From: UBA1926 sp002337215
GTDB lineage: Bacteria; Planctomycetota; Phycisphaerae; Phycisphaerales; UBA1924
Length of the DNA stretch: 64,000 nucleotides
Direction of reading: 5' to 3'
Assembly (NCBI GenBank): GCA_963973795.1
Contig: CAXBAF010000019.1
Span: 15,330-79,329 of the forward strand
In this document: positions 8,857 to 17,426 of the stretch, piece by piece
Layout of the letters: every line of letters starts with the position of its first letter
Numbering within the stretch: the stretch's first letter is position 1
Program-made: the position numbers and the translations under genes
The notes under the pieces: generated by a model
What the model was told of the DNA's origin: nothing
What the model saw: the letters and a program-made list of their open reading frames with translations, nothing else
The model's database searches: none

Positions 8857-9786
8857 ATGCACCGACGAGACTTCTTTACCGCCGCGGGCGCTGCGGGCGC
8901 GCTCGCCATCGCCGGCCGAACTGCGACGGCACAGAGCGAGACCACGGCGAAAGGAACCACCGCTACGTCGTCCCCTTTCTCGATGAAGTTCGCCCCCCAC
9001 TTCGGCATGTTCCGGAATCTCGCGGGCGACGACCCCGTCGCGCAGCTCGACTACGCCGCCGACCAGGGTTTCACGGCCTGGGAAGACAACGGCATGGGCG
9101 GGCGACCACGTGAGGAACAGAGCCGGATCGCGAAGGCGATGGAGCGCTTGGAGATGACCATGGGCGTCTTCGTGCTCAACCGAAAGACCGCCTGGAAGCC
9201 CTCGTTCAGCCGCAACAACAGCGAAGACCGGGACGCATTCATCAGCGAATGCCACGAAGCGATCGAAACCGCGAGGCGGACGAACGCAAAGTGGGCAACC
9301 GTCGTGCTCGGCTCGCGCCACCCGCGGATCGACCTGTCCTACCAGACCGCGTACGCCGTCGACCAGCTCCGCCGGGGCTGCGATATCCTCGAACAGGCCG
9401 GGTTGGTGATGGTGCTCGAGCCGCTGAACCCAAGGGACCATCCCAACATGCTGCTCGCCGAGATGGGGCACGCGTTCGAGATATGCCGCGCGGTTGGTAG
9501 CCCTTCGTGCAAGATCCTCTGCGATCTCTACCATCAGCAGATCACCGAGGGCAACCTCATCCCCAACATCGACCGCGCCTGGGACGAGATCGCCTACTTC
9601 CAGATCGGTGATAATCCAGGCCGCAACGAGCCCACCACCGGCGAGATCAACTACGCAAACGTATTCAAACACATCAGAGACAAAGGTTTCAACGGTGTGC
9701 TCGGCATGGAGCACGGCCTGAGCCAAGGCGGAGCCGAGGGTGAACAGGCTTTGATCGACGCGTACCGTGCCTGCGACCCGGCCTGA
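8857..9786 (+). CDS. Tat-exported hydroxypyruvate isomerase-like TIM-barrel protein
   Basis: A 309-residue protein with the Tat-like start MHRRDFFTAAGAAGALAIAG, then a xylose-isomerase-like TIM barrel closest in style to hydroxypyruvate isomerase (Hyi). Likely metal and catalytic positions are E in VMVLEPLNPRDHPN, D and H in KILCDLYHQQ, and E in LGMEHGLSQGG. Together with the first isomerase it makes an oxidoreductase-isomerase, oxidoreductase-isomerase arrangement. A role in periplasmic catabolism of unusual or keto-sugars is likely. True hydroxypyruvate isomerase activity is not proven by the sequence. Confidence 0.82.
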   Translation: MHRRDFFTAAGAAGALAIAGRTATAQSETTAKGTTATSSPFSMKFAPHFGMFRNLAGDDPVAQLDYAADQGFTAWEDNGMGGRPREEQSRIAKAMERLEMTMGVFVLNRKTAWKPSFSRNNSEDRDAFISECHEAIETARRTNAKWATVVLGSRHPRIDLSYQTAYAVDQLRRGCDILEQAGLVMVLEPLNPRDHPNMLLAEMGHAFEICRAVGSPSCKILCDLYHQQITEGNLIPNIDRAWDEIAYFQIGDNPGRNEPTTGEINYANVFKHIRDKGFNGVLGMEHGLSQGGAEGEQALIDAYRACDPA

Positions 9787-9812
9787 CGCCCGACGCACAC
9801 ACGGAACAAGAC

Positions 9813-10607
9813 ATGCCACTGAAACCCGACGATCTCTCCATCGATTTCTTTCCCCAGGTCGGATTCGCACCAGCCGAATCGCGGAACGCGTTGTGGGTTT
9901 CATATCTCGAAGCGACGCGTGCACTCGCCGACGCGTTCCCGTCGGATTCAACCCCGGGTGGCGAAGGCCTCTCGCTCCTCTGGAGCTACGAGGACGCCGG
10001 TTGGCTCGCCGAACATGCCGGGCCGCTGGGCGACATCATCGCCTGGCTCGATTTCGGGGGCGGTTCGCTCTGGGTTGAAAGGCGAGAGCCGCAAGAGGGC
10101 GCCTGGATCGAGTTGCACGGCCGATCGCGCACGGAGATCGGGCGGTGGATCGCGTCGGCCGTCGCACGCCTCGCGGGCTCGATGGAGGTATTACCGCAGC
10201 CGGTTGAGCAGGCCTACGACCCAGCCAACACGGATGACACGGACGCCCGCGCCGATCTGGAGGCCCTCTACGAGGGTGCGGGGCTGCTGCTCTACGCCCT
10301 CCGAGACGCGGCCGAGAATCGGGGACTCTCAACCTCCGCCCCCCGGCTCGACGCTCGCTCGCTCCGCGCGTCACTCGAGATCGCGATGGCCGGGACTCCC
10401 GACTCTCGGGGCGTCGGGGTCCAGCTCTCGCCTCCCAGCGACACCGATCCGCTCGGGGGGTGGTCGATAGGAACCAAGGGTGATTCGGGACGGCACCTTT
10501 CAGTCGGAGATCTTCAGACTCTCCCCACGGGCGAAAGGCAGCAAGAACGCATCGCCGATTTCATAATCGCCGCAACGAACGAACTCCTGACGACCATGAA
10601 GGCCTGA
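9813..10607 (+). CDS. Hypothetical protein
   Basis: A 264-residue protein I do not recognise. It has no signal peptide or membrane segment, is acidic, and has no cysteine cluster. The sequence WRS-like motifs are absent, but two Trp-rich stretches (ALWVSYLEATRALAD and IIAWLDFGGGSLWVERRE) suggest a compact folded domain. It lies 26 bases after the hydroxypyruvate isomerase-like gene on the same strand and is probably the last gene of that operon. It ends 31 bases before a convergent gene. Confidence 0.6.
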   Translation: MPLKPDDLSIDFFPQVGFAPAESRNALWVSYLEATRALADAFPSDSTPGGEGLSLLWSYEDAGWLAEHAGPLGDIIAWLDFGGGSLWVERREPQEGAWIELHGRSRTEIGRWIASAVARLAGSMEVLPQPVEQAYDPANTDDTDARADLEALYEGAGLLLYALRDAAENRGLSTSAPRLDARSLRASLEIAMAGTPDSRGVGVQLSPPSDTDPLGGWSIGTKGDSGRHLSVGDLQTLPTGERQQERIADFIIAATNELLTTMKA

Positions 10608-10638
10608 CTTCAGACATGTCCTGAAAATAGCTATGCTG

Positions 10639-11286
10639 CTAGTCGGAACGCGAGGCCATCGCCGGAGGCGCCGAGAGCCGGGCGGCGAGCGTCGGGTCCA
10701 TCCCGGGCGGCGGCGAGAAGCGCACCCGCTCAACAGGCCGCGTCCGAGGCATCTCAGCCGGCACGCGGAACCACCCCGCAGGCTCGATGGCATCGATGCC
10801 GTCGCGTTCCCCCGCACCCCGCCCCGTACGTTGGACCACCCGAGGCGACATGAACGTGCGAACCCCGCCCGTGTACCCCCGCTCAGCGAGCCAGACGCCG
10901 CGTGCTTCGTTCAGACGCGAATAGCCCTGGTCAGCGAATCGCTGCCACGGGGAAAACGCCACCACTTCGGTCCCGACCCACGCGAATACGAGCGAACGAT
11001 CACCGATCTCCGCGCCGTACCGCGCCTGGTCGTCTGCAGAGAAACGAGGCTGCTGCGATGGGATCCGAGTCACGGCTCGCTGCCGCCAGATCCGACCGTT
11101 GCCCTGGAGCGGAGCGGATCGGGTGTGGTACCACGGTGTCCCGCTCGGCGGCGCCGTCGCGAGCAACCGCGCGTCAGCCCGAACAGAGACAACGGCAACG
11201 CCGCCGAACCCGGTCCAGCCCTGAGCCCACGCGGACAAAGGCGATATCACCAGCACAAAGATAAAGAGCAACGCGTGTCGCGGCAT
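10639..11286 (-). CDS. Secreted hypothetical protein
   Basis: A 215-residue protein from the ATG at 11286, which gives the signal peptide MPRHALLFIFVLVISPLSAWA followed by Q. An in-frame start 30 bases upstream would add an arginine-rich leader and is less likely. The mature part is Arg/Pro-rich, with Trp and aromatic residues spread evenly and no motif I recognise. It is convergent with the preceding hypothetical gene. Function unknown; the export signal is the only firm inference. Confidence 0.55.
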   Translation of the reverse strand: MPRHALLFIFVLVISPLSAWAQGWTGFGGVAVVSVRADARLLATAPPSGTPWYHTRSAPLQGNGRIWRQRAVTRIPSQQPRFSADDQARYGAEIGDRSLVFAWVGTEVVAFSPWQRFADQGYSRLNEARGVWLAERGYTGGVRTFMSPRVVQRTGRGAGERDGIDAIEPAGWFRVPAEMPRTRPVERVRFSPPPGMDPTLAARLSAPPAMASRSD

Positions 11287-11421
11287 ACCCGGGCCTCTCT
11301 CTCGCTCGTCCGGCAAATCCAGTCAGCCTGAATCTACCAGCAACAGCGCCCAGGACAAAGAACCCCGTCGAGATCGGGGGACACTCCGAGTGTTCTCGGT
11401 CGTGCCGCGCCGAAATCGCAG

Positions 11422-12540
11422 TCAGGCGTCGCCGTCTATGGCCGGCACCGTCTCGATCCGCTCGCCCGCTCCCGCGATCCATTCGTACGCGTCCACGAGC
11501 GATGCGATCTGCCGAGAGACCCGATGGTGCTCACGGACGTGCGCCCGCGCCGTTTCGGTGAGCCCGCGACGCATCGTGTGATCGTGGGTCATCATCTCGA
11601 TCGCCTCGTGCCACTGGGCCTCGGTCGAATCGACCACGAGCCGGGCGGTCTTCCCGTCGATAAGATCGTGCGACCGCGGATCGGCCGACGCGATCACCGC
11701 GACCCCGGCTCCCATCGCGTCGAGCAGGACCGTTCGGACCTCCCCGCGAGCGTCGGGGTAGAGGACAAGGTCCGCCGAGAGCAGCAGTTCGCGTTGGGTC
11801 TCCGCGGCATCGATCAGCGTCACCCGACCAACGACACCGGCGTCACGCGCCTTGCTCCAGAGGCGATATTTCCGCACCGACGATGAATCGGCGAACAGGT
11901 GCGTTGTCGGTGAGCCACGAAGCGTGCGCAGGCACGCCCGGAACGCCGACGCCCACGCTTTCGCGTCTCGACCGGGGCCCAGCAAAACCATGCCCATGGC
12001 GCCGGATTCGCTCCTTGCCCTCGGCTCGTGGGTATAGACGCCCCATGGGATGGCTCGCACCACCGAACGCGGGAACTGCTCGATGTACCGCTCGCGCACG
12101 TCGCGATTCGTCGCGACGATCAACGCCCGATCCTCGGCGCGGTGCGTCTCACCCGCGGCGACGCGGTTGATGACCGCTCGGATGCTCGCCTCAAGCCCTG
12201 GTCGCCAGATCTCGAACGCGGGCACCGCCGCGCAGCCGCGCACAACCTCGGCCCCCAGCCGAGAGATCCCGCCCCCGAACAGGTGCACGACGTCCGGATC
12301 CCCGCCGAGAACAGGCTTCGCCTGCCGCAGCAACGCCGCCCCACGACGAGCAGGCGTTAGACCAAGTCGGGCCGGCAGATAGGGAACGACAGGCGTCAGA
12401 ACCCGCGTGCTCAGGTCCGTTCCCTCGGGCAACCCCCACGCGATGTTCACGCCCTCATCCGCCAGACCAACAGCGAGCCGGCTGATCAGCTCGGACTCAT
12501 ACCGCGTGAACAATGGGTCTGACAGAAACAACACCCGCAC
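11422..12540 (-). CDS. Glycosyltransferase family 4 (GT-B fold)
   Basis: A 372-residue protein beginning MRVLFLSDPLFTRYESELIS. The N-terminal acceptor domain is followed by a GT-B C-terminal domain with the strand AMGMVLLGPGRDAKAW, then SADLVLYPDARGEVRTVLLDAMGAGVAVIAS, the E-x7-E-like nucleotide-sugar binding region of GT4/GT1-type enzymes. Acceptor and sugar are unknown. It is the last gene on the leftward strand after the ABC-transporter pair, 48 bases downstream of it. Confidence 0.8.
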   Translation of the reverse strand: MRVLFLSDPLFTRYESELISRLAVGLADEGVNIAWGLPEGTDLSTRVLTPVVPYLPARLGLTPARRGAALLRQAKPVLGGDPDVVHLFGGGISRLGAEVVRGCAAVPAFEIWRPGLEASIRAVINRVAAGETHRAEDRALIVATNRDVRERYIEQFPRSVVRAIPWGVYTHEPRARSESGAMGMVLLGPGRDAKAWASAFRACLRTLRGSPTTHLFADSSSVRKYRLWSKARDAGVVGRVTLIDAAETQRELLLSADLVLYPDARGEVRTVLLDAMGAGVAVIASADPRSHDLIDGKTARLVVDSTEAQWHEAIEMMTHDHTMRRGLTETARAHVREHHRVSRQIASLVDAYEWIAGAGERIETVPAIDGDA

Positions 12541-12588
12541 CGTTCAACTCCTCGGCCGCCGGTTCCGAGCGGCCATTGATCCACCTTA

Positions 12589-13590
12589 TCAGCCCGAGGT
12601 CGCCCGGACCGAATGCGTCGATCCGATCTGCACCATCCTCGCTGCCGCCGCAGGCCTGCCAGCCGAAATTTCAGGTGTCCAGGGCAGGTACCGGTCACCG
12701 GCGATTGTCATCACCTCCGCTCGGGTCGAGAACGACGAATCGAGCGTCGCGAGCCGATCCCGGTGGTCCTCGAGGTCGGGCACCGTTGCCAGGAGACCCC
12801 GCGTGTAGGGATGGGCCGGTGAGCCGTGCACCGCCGCGCACGTTCCCTCCTCAAGCAGGTACCCGCGGTACATCACCGCGATTCGGTCGGCGTATGACCG
12901 AACCAGCGCGAGGTCGTGGGTAATCAGCAGCACGCTCAGTCCCTCGTCGTCAACAAGATCGCGGATCAGATCCAGAATCGACGCCTGGATCGTCACGTCG
13001 AGCGCCGTCGTCGGCTCATCGGCGATCAGCACCCTCGGCCGACACGCGAGCGCCATCGCGATCATGACCCGCTGCCGCATCCCACCCGAAAACTCGTGCG
13101 GGTACTGCCGCATCCGCTTCGATGCCTCGGGAATCCCGACCCGTTCGAGAAGCCCAGCCGCGATCCGGTCGGCCTCCCGACGCCCCACCCTTGCCCCCTC
13201 ACGGCGGTGCAGCCGGATCGCCTCGGTAACCTGATTCCCGATCCGCAGCACCGGGTTCAGGCTCGTCATGGGCTCCTGAAAGATCATCGCGATCTCCCCG
13301 CCTCGCACGGCTCGGAGCGTCCCGGGCGATGCGGTCAACAGATCGATCCTCGAACCATCATCCCGCCGAAACAGCACCTCACCGGATTCCACCCGAGCCG
13401 GCGGCGAGGGCACAAGCCGCAGAACGCTCATGGCGCTAACCGACTTGCCCGATCCAGACTCACCCACCAACGCCGAGAATGTCCCGGGCGATAGTTCAAG
13501 AGAGAAGTCCCGTACCGCGGCAGAGCGCGCTCCGTTCCCGCCCGGGAACGTCACCGTGAGATCGCGGATGGAGACAACCGGCTCGCTCAC
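12589..13590 (-). CDS. Oligopeptide/dipeptide ABC transporter ATP-binding subunit (OppD/DppD type)
   Basis: A 333-residue ATPase with Walker A GESGSGKS at residues ~41-48, a Q-loop in MIFQEPMTSLNPVL, the ABC signature FSGGMRQRVMIAMALA, Walker B VLIADEPTTALDV and the switch His in LLITHDLALV. The C-terminal HPYTRGLLATVPDLE stretch is the oligopeptide/nickel-type extension. It couples ATP hydrolysis to import through the permease encoded just upstream, whose stop overlaps this start by ATGA. No second ATPase (OppF) or binding protein is adjacent. Confidence 0.9.
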   Translation of the reverse strand: MSEPVVSIRDLTVTFPGGNGARSAAVRDFSLELSPGTFSALVGESGSGKSVSAMSVLRLVPSPPARVESGEVLFRRDDGSRIDLLTASPGTLRAVRGGEIAMIFQEPMTSLNPVLRIGNQVTEAIRLHRREGARVGRREADRIAAGLLERVGIPEASKRMRQYPHEFSGGMRQRVMIAMALACRPRVLIADEPTTALDVTIQASILDLIRDLVDDEGLSVLLITHDLALVRSYADRIAVMYRGYLLEEGTCAAVHGSPAHPYTRGLLATVPDLEDHRDRLATLDSSFSTRAEVMTIAGDRYLPWTPEISAGRPAAAARMVQIGSTHSVRATSG

Positions 13591-14735
13591 GGTCTCCCCC
13601 CATCAGAACCGCGCTCTGCACGACGCGGATCGAACGCTTCCCGCAAGGCCTCACCAACAAAGTTCAGCGAGAGGAGCGTTACCCCCAGCAGCACGCTGGG
13701 CACCACCACCAGCCACCAATTGCTCCGGTAGGGGTTCACCTCGCTCAGGCCGTCCGCCGCGAGATTTCCCCAACTCGGCAAGGGCGGTTTCACCCCGATC
13801 CCCAGAAAGCTCAGAAAGCTCTCCTGAAGAATCGCCTGCGGGACCGTCAGCGTGACGTAGACGACGATCGGGCCGACAAGGTTTGGGAGCAGGTGCCGCA
13901 CGAAGATCCGCCCGGGCCCGGCCCCCGCCGCGCGCGCCGCCTCGACAAACGGACGCGACCGCAGGCTCAGCACCTGCCCGCGGATCACCCGCGCCATCGT
14001 CAGCCAGCTCACGCCACCGATCGCGAGCAGCAACGTCCCCACATCCATCGCGGTCCTCGTCCCAGCCGTTACCCGCCGAGGCGGGACGGCCTCCAACGCC
14101 GCAGCGTCGAGCACAGCTCTCTCCGAGGGATTCTCCGACAGCCACGCCTCGAACCGACCGCGCGCAAGATCCCAGGGCGCCCCAGGCACGACCGAATCGG
14201 CGTTGCGGACCACCCACGCCGTCCGAGCCTTCGATCGCGTGATGTACTCATCAACCAGCGCGTCGCTCGCGACCGCCAGCAGGACCACAAGCAGGATGTA
14301 GGGCAGCCCATAGAGCACATCGACGACCCGCATCATCACCGAGTCGGCGAGCCCACCCGCGTAGCCCGCAACAGCCCCGTAGAGCGTTCCGATCCCCACA
14401 GACAGAAACGCCGCGGCGAGCCCGATCCCCAGCGAGATTCCGCCGCCCGTGAGCGCGCGCACGAATACGCTCCGCCCCAGATGATCCGAGCCCAGCGCAA
14501 ACGACGGATCGCCCTCCGAATGCCCGGGTGCCCAGAACGGGGCGATCCGCGCCTCCGCCGGCTCGCCCGCGTTGTACCGGGCGGTCGCGCTGTCATCCGG
14601 TGATCCCAGCGTCCACGGAAGCGAACCCAGACACGCGGCGAGCATGACCACGAGCACGACCAGCCCCAACCGGGCTGACAGTCCGCCCGCGAGCCGGAAC
14701 CGGACGCGAGATGTCGGGGAGGAATCCGTTTCCAT
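13587..14735 (-). CDS. Oligopeptide ABC transporter permease (OppC/DppC type)
   Basis: A 382-residue membrane protein from the ATG at 14735; ATGs at 14774 and 14801 are also in frame. TM1 is LGLVVLVVMLAACLGSLPW. The LGSDHLGRSVFVRAL segment and the EAA-loop region EAARAAGAGPGRIFVRHLLPN are typical of the C-type permease of the peptide/nickel transporters. Unusually, about 70 hydrophilic residues (ITRSKARTAW to GTRTAMDVG) are inserted between two central membrane segments. No OppB-type partner is adjacent. Confidence 0.87.
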   Translation of the reverse strand: METDSSPTSRVRFRLAGGLSARLGLVVLVVMLAACLGSLPWTLGSPDDSATARYNAGEPAEARIAPFWAPGHSEGDPSFALGSDHLGRSVFVRALTGGGISLGIGLAAAFLSVGIGTLYGAVAGYAGGLADSVMMRVVDVLYGLPYILLVVLLAVASDALVDEYITRSKARTAWVVRNADSVVPGAPWDLARGRFEAWLSENPSERAVLDAAALEAVPPRRVTAGTRTAMDVGTLLLAIGGVSWLTMARVIRGQVLSLRSRPFVEAARAAGAGPGRIFVRHLLPNLVGPIVVYVTLTVPQAILQESFLSFLGIGVKPPLPSWGNLAADGLSEVNPYRSNWWLVVVPSVLLGVTLLSLNFVGEALREAFDPRRAERGSDGGRP

Positions 14736-14806
14736 CGCCGAACACGGTAGCCGAACCGGGCCCGCCCGTTTCATCGTCACGGTCCAGACCGCGCGGAACA
14801 CCGGGC

Positions 14807-15982
14807 TTAGGCTGTCGTCGGCAACGCTCGTTCGATCGACATCCAGTCGGGGACCGCGTCGGCGCCCGCGAGTGCGCGCACGGCCACCGCCGCTGTTCGG
14901 TGCGCCATCGACATCCCGTGCCCCGTGAACCCGCCGCAGAACCAGACCGCCGGGTCGCCCCCGACGGGCCCGACGAGCGGGACCTCATCGGGGCTGAAGC
15001 CCATGATCCCCGCCCATCTGCTGATCACACGGAACTCGTCGGCAAGCCAGTCCCGGCAAAGCTTCTCAAGCCTGTCCTGAATTGCCTCGGAGACATTATC
15101 CACGCTGGTCCGCTCCCCCGCTTCGTCGTGCGTGCGGGCACCGCCGAACACGACGTAGTCGGGTTCCAACTGCCGGAAGTACTCCGATCCGTGGTTCGCG
15201 TAGTACGCGAAGTCGAGCCGGACACGCGGCGCGTGCGCCGCGAGCATCTGCCCCCGGTTTGGGGCAACCCGCCCCGCGAGCCCCGGGCACAGCCGTTCCG
15301 CGTAGGCATTCGTCGCGACCAGAACGCGCGATCCTCGTACCGTGCCGAGCGTCGTGTGCACCGCTCTATCCCCGTCCGGTGCCTGCTCGATCGCGTACGC
15401 CTCGCACCCGGTGACCAACTCGCTCCGCTCGAGGCGCGCGCACAGCAGCCCCATCAGCTCGATCGGGTTGCAGACTGCGTCGCCCGGATTCACCAGGCCG
15501 ACACTTGGTGACGCCCGGGTCCAAACGGCGTCATCGGTGTGCGCGCCGCCTGGTTCGATCAGATCTGCCTCAAATCCGTCCTCGATGAGCATGCCGTACG
15601 CCCGATGGAGTTGCTCGGCTTCTTCATCATCGAAGGCGAGCAGACACGAGGGCCGCTTCTGGCACGACGGCAGATCGAGAACGCCGATGTCTTCGAGTTC
15701 GCATCGGTTCTGCTCGGTCCAGCGCCAGAGTTCGCGGGCGGTGACGCGTCCCAGATGGTCGGCCGCGACGGCGTAGTTCTCGGCCGCCCCTCGCATCAGG
15801 AAACCCGCGTTCCGCCCGCTCGCCGAGCAGCCGGGGGCTCGCGAATCGAGCACGACGCACGAAAGCCCCGCGTCCTCGGCCGCGCGCGCCGCCGATAGCC
15901 CGGTGATCCCCGCACCGATGACAATCAGGTCGGCACGCACTGATGAGAGCGGGCCCGAGGCCTGCCAAAGACTCACGGTCAT
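14807..15982 (-). CDS. FAD-dependent oxidoreductase, DAO/PuuB-like family
   Basis: A 391-residue protein from the ATG at 15982, which is preceded by GGGAGTCGCCCG. Start and FAD motif are ADLIVIGAGITGLSAARAAEDAG. Other family marks are CSASGRNAGFLM, YFRQLEPDYVVFGGARTHDEAG and WAGIMGFSPDEVPLVGPVGG. These fit the glycine/D-amino-acid-oxidase fold, closest in layout to gamma-glutamylputrescine oxidases, which oxidise amine substrates with release of peroxide. The gene lies 71 bases upstream of the peptide permease start, so it may be cotranscribed with the transporter. The substrate is not known. Confidence 0.83.
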   Translation of the reverse strand: MTVSLWQASGPLSSVRADLIVIGAGITGLSAARAAEDAGLSCVVLDSRAPGCSASGRNAGFLMRGAAENYAVAADHLGRVTARELWRWTEQNRCELEDIGVLDLPSCQKRPSCLLAFDDEEAEQLHRAYGMLIEDGFEADLIEPGGAHTDDAVWTRASPSVGLVNPGDAVCNPIELMGLLCARLERSELVTGCEAYAIEQAPDGDRAVHTTLGTVRGSRVLVATNAYAERLCPGLAGRVAPNRGQMLAAHAPRVRLDFAYYANHGSEYFRQLEPDYVVFGGARTHDEAGERTSVDNVSEAIQDRLEKLCRDWLADEFRVISRWAGIMGFSPDEVPLVGPVGGDPAVWFCGGFTGHGMSMAHRTAAVAVRALAGADAVPDWMSIERALPTTA

Positions 15983-16020
15983 CGGGCGACTCCCTTTGTG
16001 CGCTGCGATGCCGAGCCCGG

Positions 16021-17322
16021 CTACCGTGCGCCCTTGATCCTGCTCACCAGCGTCTGGGCCTTCACTTCGAGCCCCTTCACCGACGCGTTGAGCGCTTCCT
16101 TGTTGGGAGCGTAGAGGCGGGCGGTCGGCAGATCGACCCATTCCTTCTTCACGAGATCCGCGAATGATCGGGTGAACGAGTGCATGCCCTCGCCCTCGGA
16201 GGTGTTGATGATCGCGGGCAGGTCGCCGTCCTCGCCCTCGCGGATCTTGTCCCGCACCACGGCGTTATTCAGCAGCACCTCGGTCGCGGGAACGATCTTG
16301 GCTTTGAAGTCATCGACCGCGGGGATGAGCCGCTGCGCACAGATCGCGATGAGGCAGCCCGAGAGCGCGTTGCGCACAAAGCCGCGTTCCTTCTCCGGGA
16401 AGAACTCGAGCATGCGCCCGAATGCGCCCATCGCGTCGGAAGTATGGAGCGTTCCGAAGACGAGGTGACCGGTCTCGGCGGCCTGGATCGCCGCGAGGAT
16501 CGTGTCGTGGTCGCGCATCTCGCCGATGAGGATCACGTCGGGGTCCTGCCGGACAACCGAGCGGAGAGCGGTCGGGAAGTCGGCCACGTCGATCCCGATC
16601 TCGCGCTGCGAGATGATCGACTTGTCCTGCGTGAACCGGTACTCGACGGGGTCCTCGATCGTGATGATGTTCACGCCCCGGATGCGATTGATGTGGTCCA
16701 CCATCGCCGCGAGCGTGGAGGACTTGCCCGAACCGGTCACGCCGACCACAAGGACGAGCCCCTGGGTGTTCTTTTCGACAATCTTGCTGTAGATCGGGGG
16801 CAGGTTCAGGCTGTCGTAGTCGGGGATCTTCGCGTTGACCCTTCGGATCGCGGCGCCCGAGTGCTGCCCAGCCTTGAAGAAGTTGCAGCGGAAGCGTTCG
16901 CCTTTGTGCGGCCCTGCCTCGAGGAACCACGCGAAGTCGATATGCCCGTCGCGTTCGAAGCGCTCGTTCTGCTCATCGGTCATCAGCGGGCGCACGAAGG
17001 CGTCCGCTTGGTGCGGGGTGAGGGCGGGGGTCTGGACGGGGCGGAGGTGGCCGCCGATCCGGTAGGTCGGTGGGATGAGCGGTTTGATGTGAAGGTCCGA
17101 CGCCTGCATCACCGGCATCGCGGCGAGGAGCTTCTTGAGCGTGATCCGCTCGCCGTTGTCGGCTCGGATCGCCTCCCCGGCTTGGCTGCTAGTTGGCTCA
17201 GCCGCTGTCCTCGCGGGCATCTCATTCGGCACAGGGATCGGTGCCGGCTTGGGACCCCCCTCCGGCTGCGATGGCTGGTCTGCCGGGCGGTCAGCGGGGG
17301 TCGCGTCGTTGATTGCGGTCAT
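16021..17322 (-). CDS. pilT: Type IV pilus twitching-motility ATPase PilT
   Basis: A 433-residue protein from the ATG at 17322, preceded by AAAGGGAGGCCAC. Residues 1-70 are a Pro/Ala-rich low-complexity leader; the PilT core follows. Marks are the Walker A region VGVTGSGKSSTLAAMVDHIN near residue 190, EDPVEYRFTQDKSIISQREIG (Asp-box region), LIGEMRDHDTILAAIQAAETG (Walker B) and GTLHTSDAMGAF (His box). PilT is the hexameric cytoplasmic motor that retracts type IV pili. The acidic AIRAD-type retraction motif is not evident. No other pil gene is adjacent. It is monocistronic or loosely grouped with the downstream oxidase. Confidence 0.92.
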   Translation of the reverse strand: MTAINDATPADRPADQPSQPEGGPKPAPIPVPNEMPARTAAEPTSSQAGEAIRADNGERITLKKLLAAMPVMQASDLHIKPLIPPTYRIGGHLRPVQTPALTPHQADAFVRPLMTDEQNERFERDGHIDFAWFLEAGPHKGERFRCNFFKAGQHSGAAIRRVNAKIPDYDSLNLPPIYSKIVEKNTQGLVLVVGVTGSGKSSTLAAMVDHINRIRGVNIITIEDPVEYRFTQDKSIISQREIGIDVADFPTALRSVVRQDPDVILIGEMRDHDTILAAIQAAETGHLVFGTLHTSDAMGAFGRMLEFFPEKERGFVRNALSGCLIAICAQRLIPAVDDFKAKIVPATEVLLNNAVVRDKIREGEDGDLPAIINTSEGEGMHSFTRSFADLVKKEWVDLPTARLYAPNKEALNASVKGLEVKAQTLVSRIKGAR

Positions 17323-17426
17323 GTGGCCTCCCTTTCGGTGGGCGCCGAATGTGTACCTGCAGGTATTGTAATGGGATCGGCGACGCGATCCATCGCGGGC
17401 CAGCAATTCGTTCGGAATCGGGGGGG

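Noticed and set aside
7762..9951. A 729-codon open frame on the minus strand
   Set aside because: It lies antisense to two well-supported oxidoreductase/isomerase genes with Tat signals. Long antisense frames are expected at this G+C, and its sequence carries no recognisable domain.
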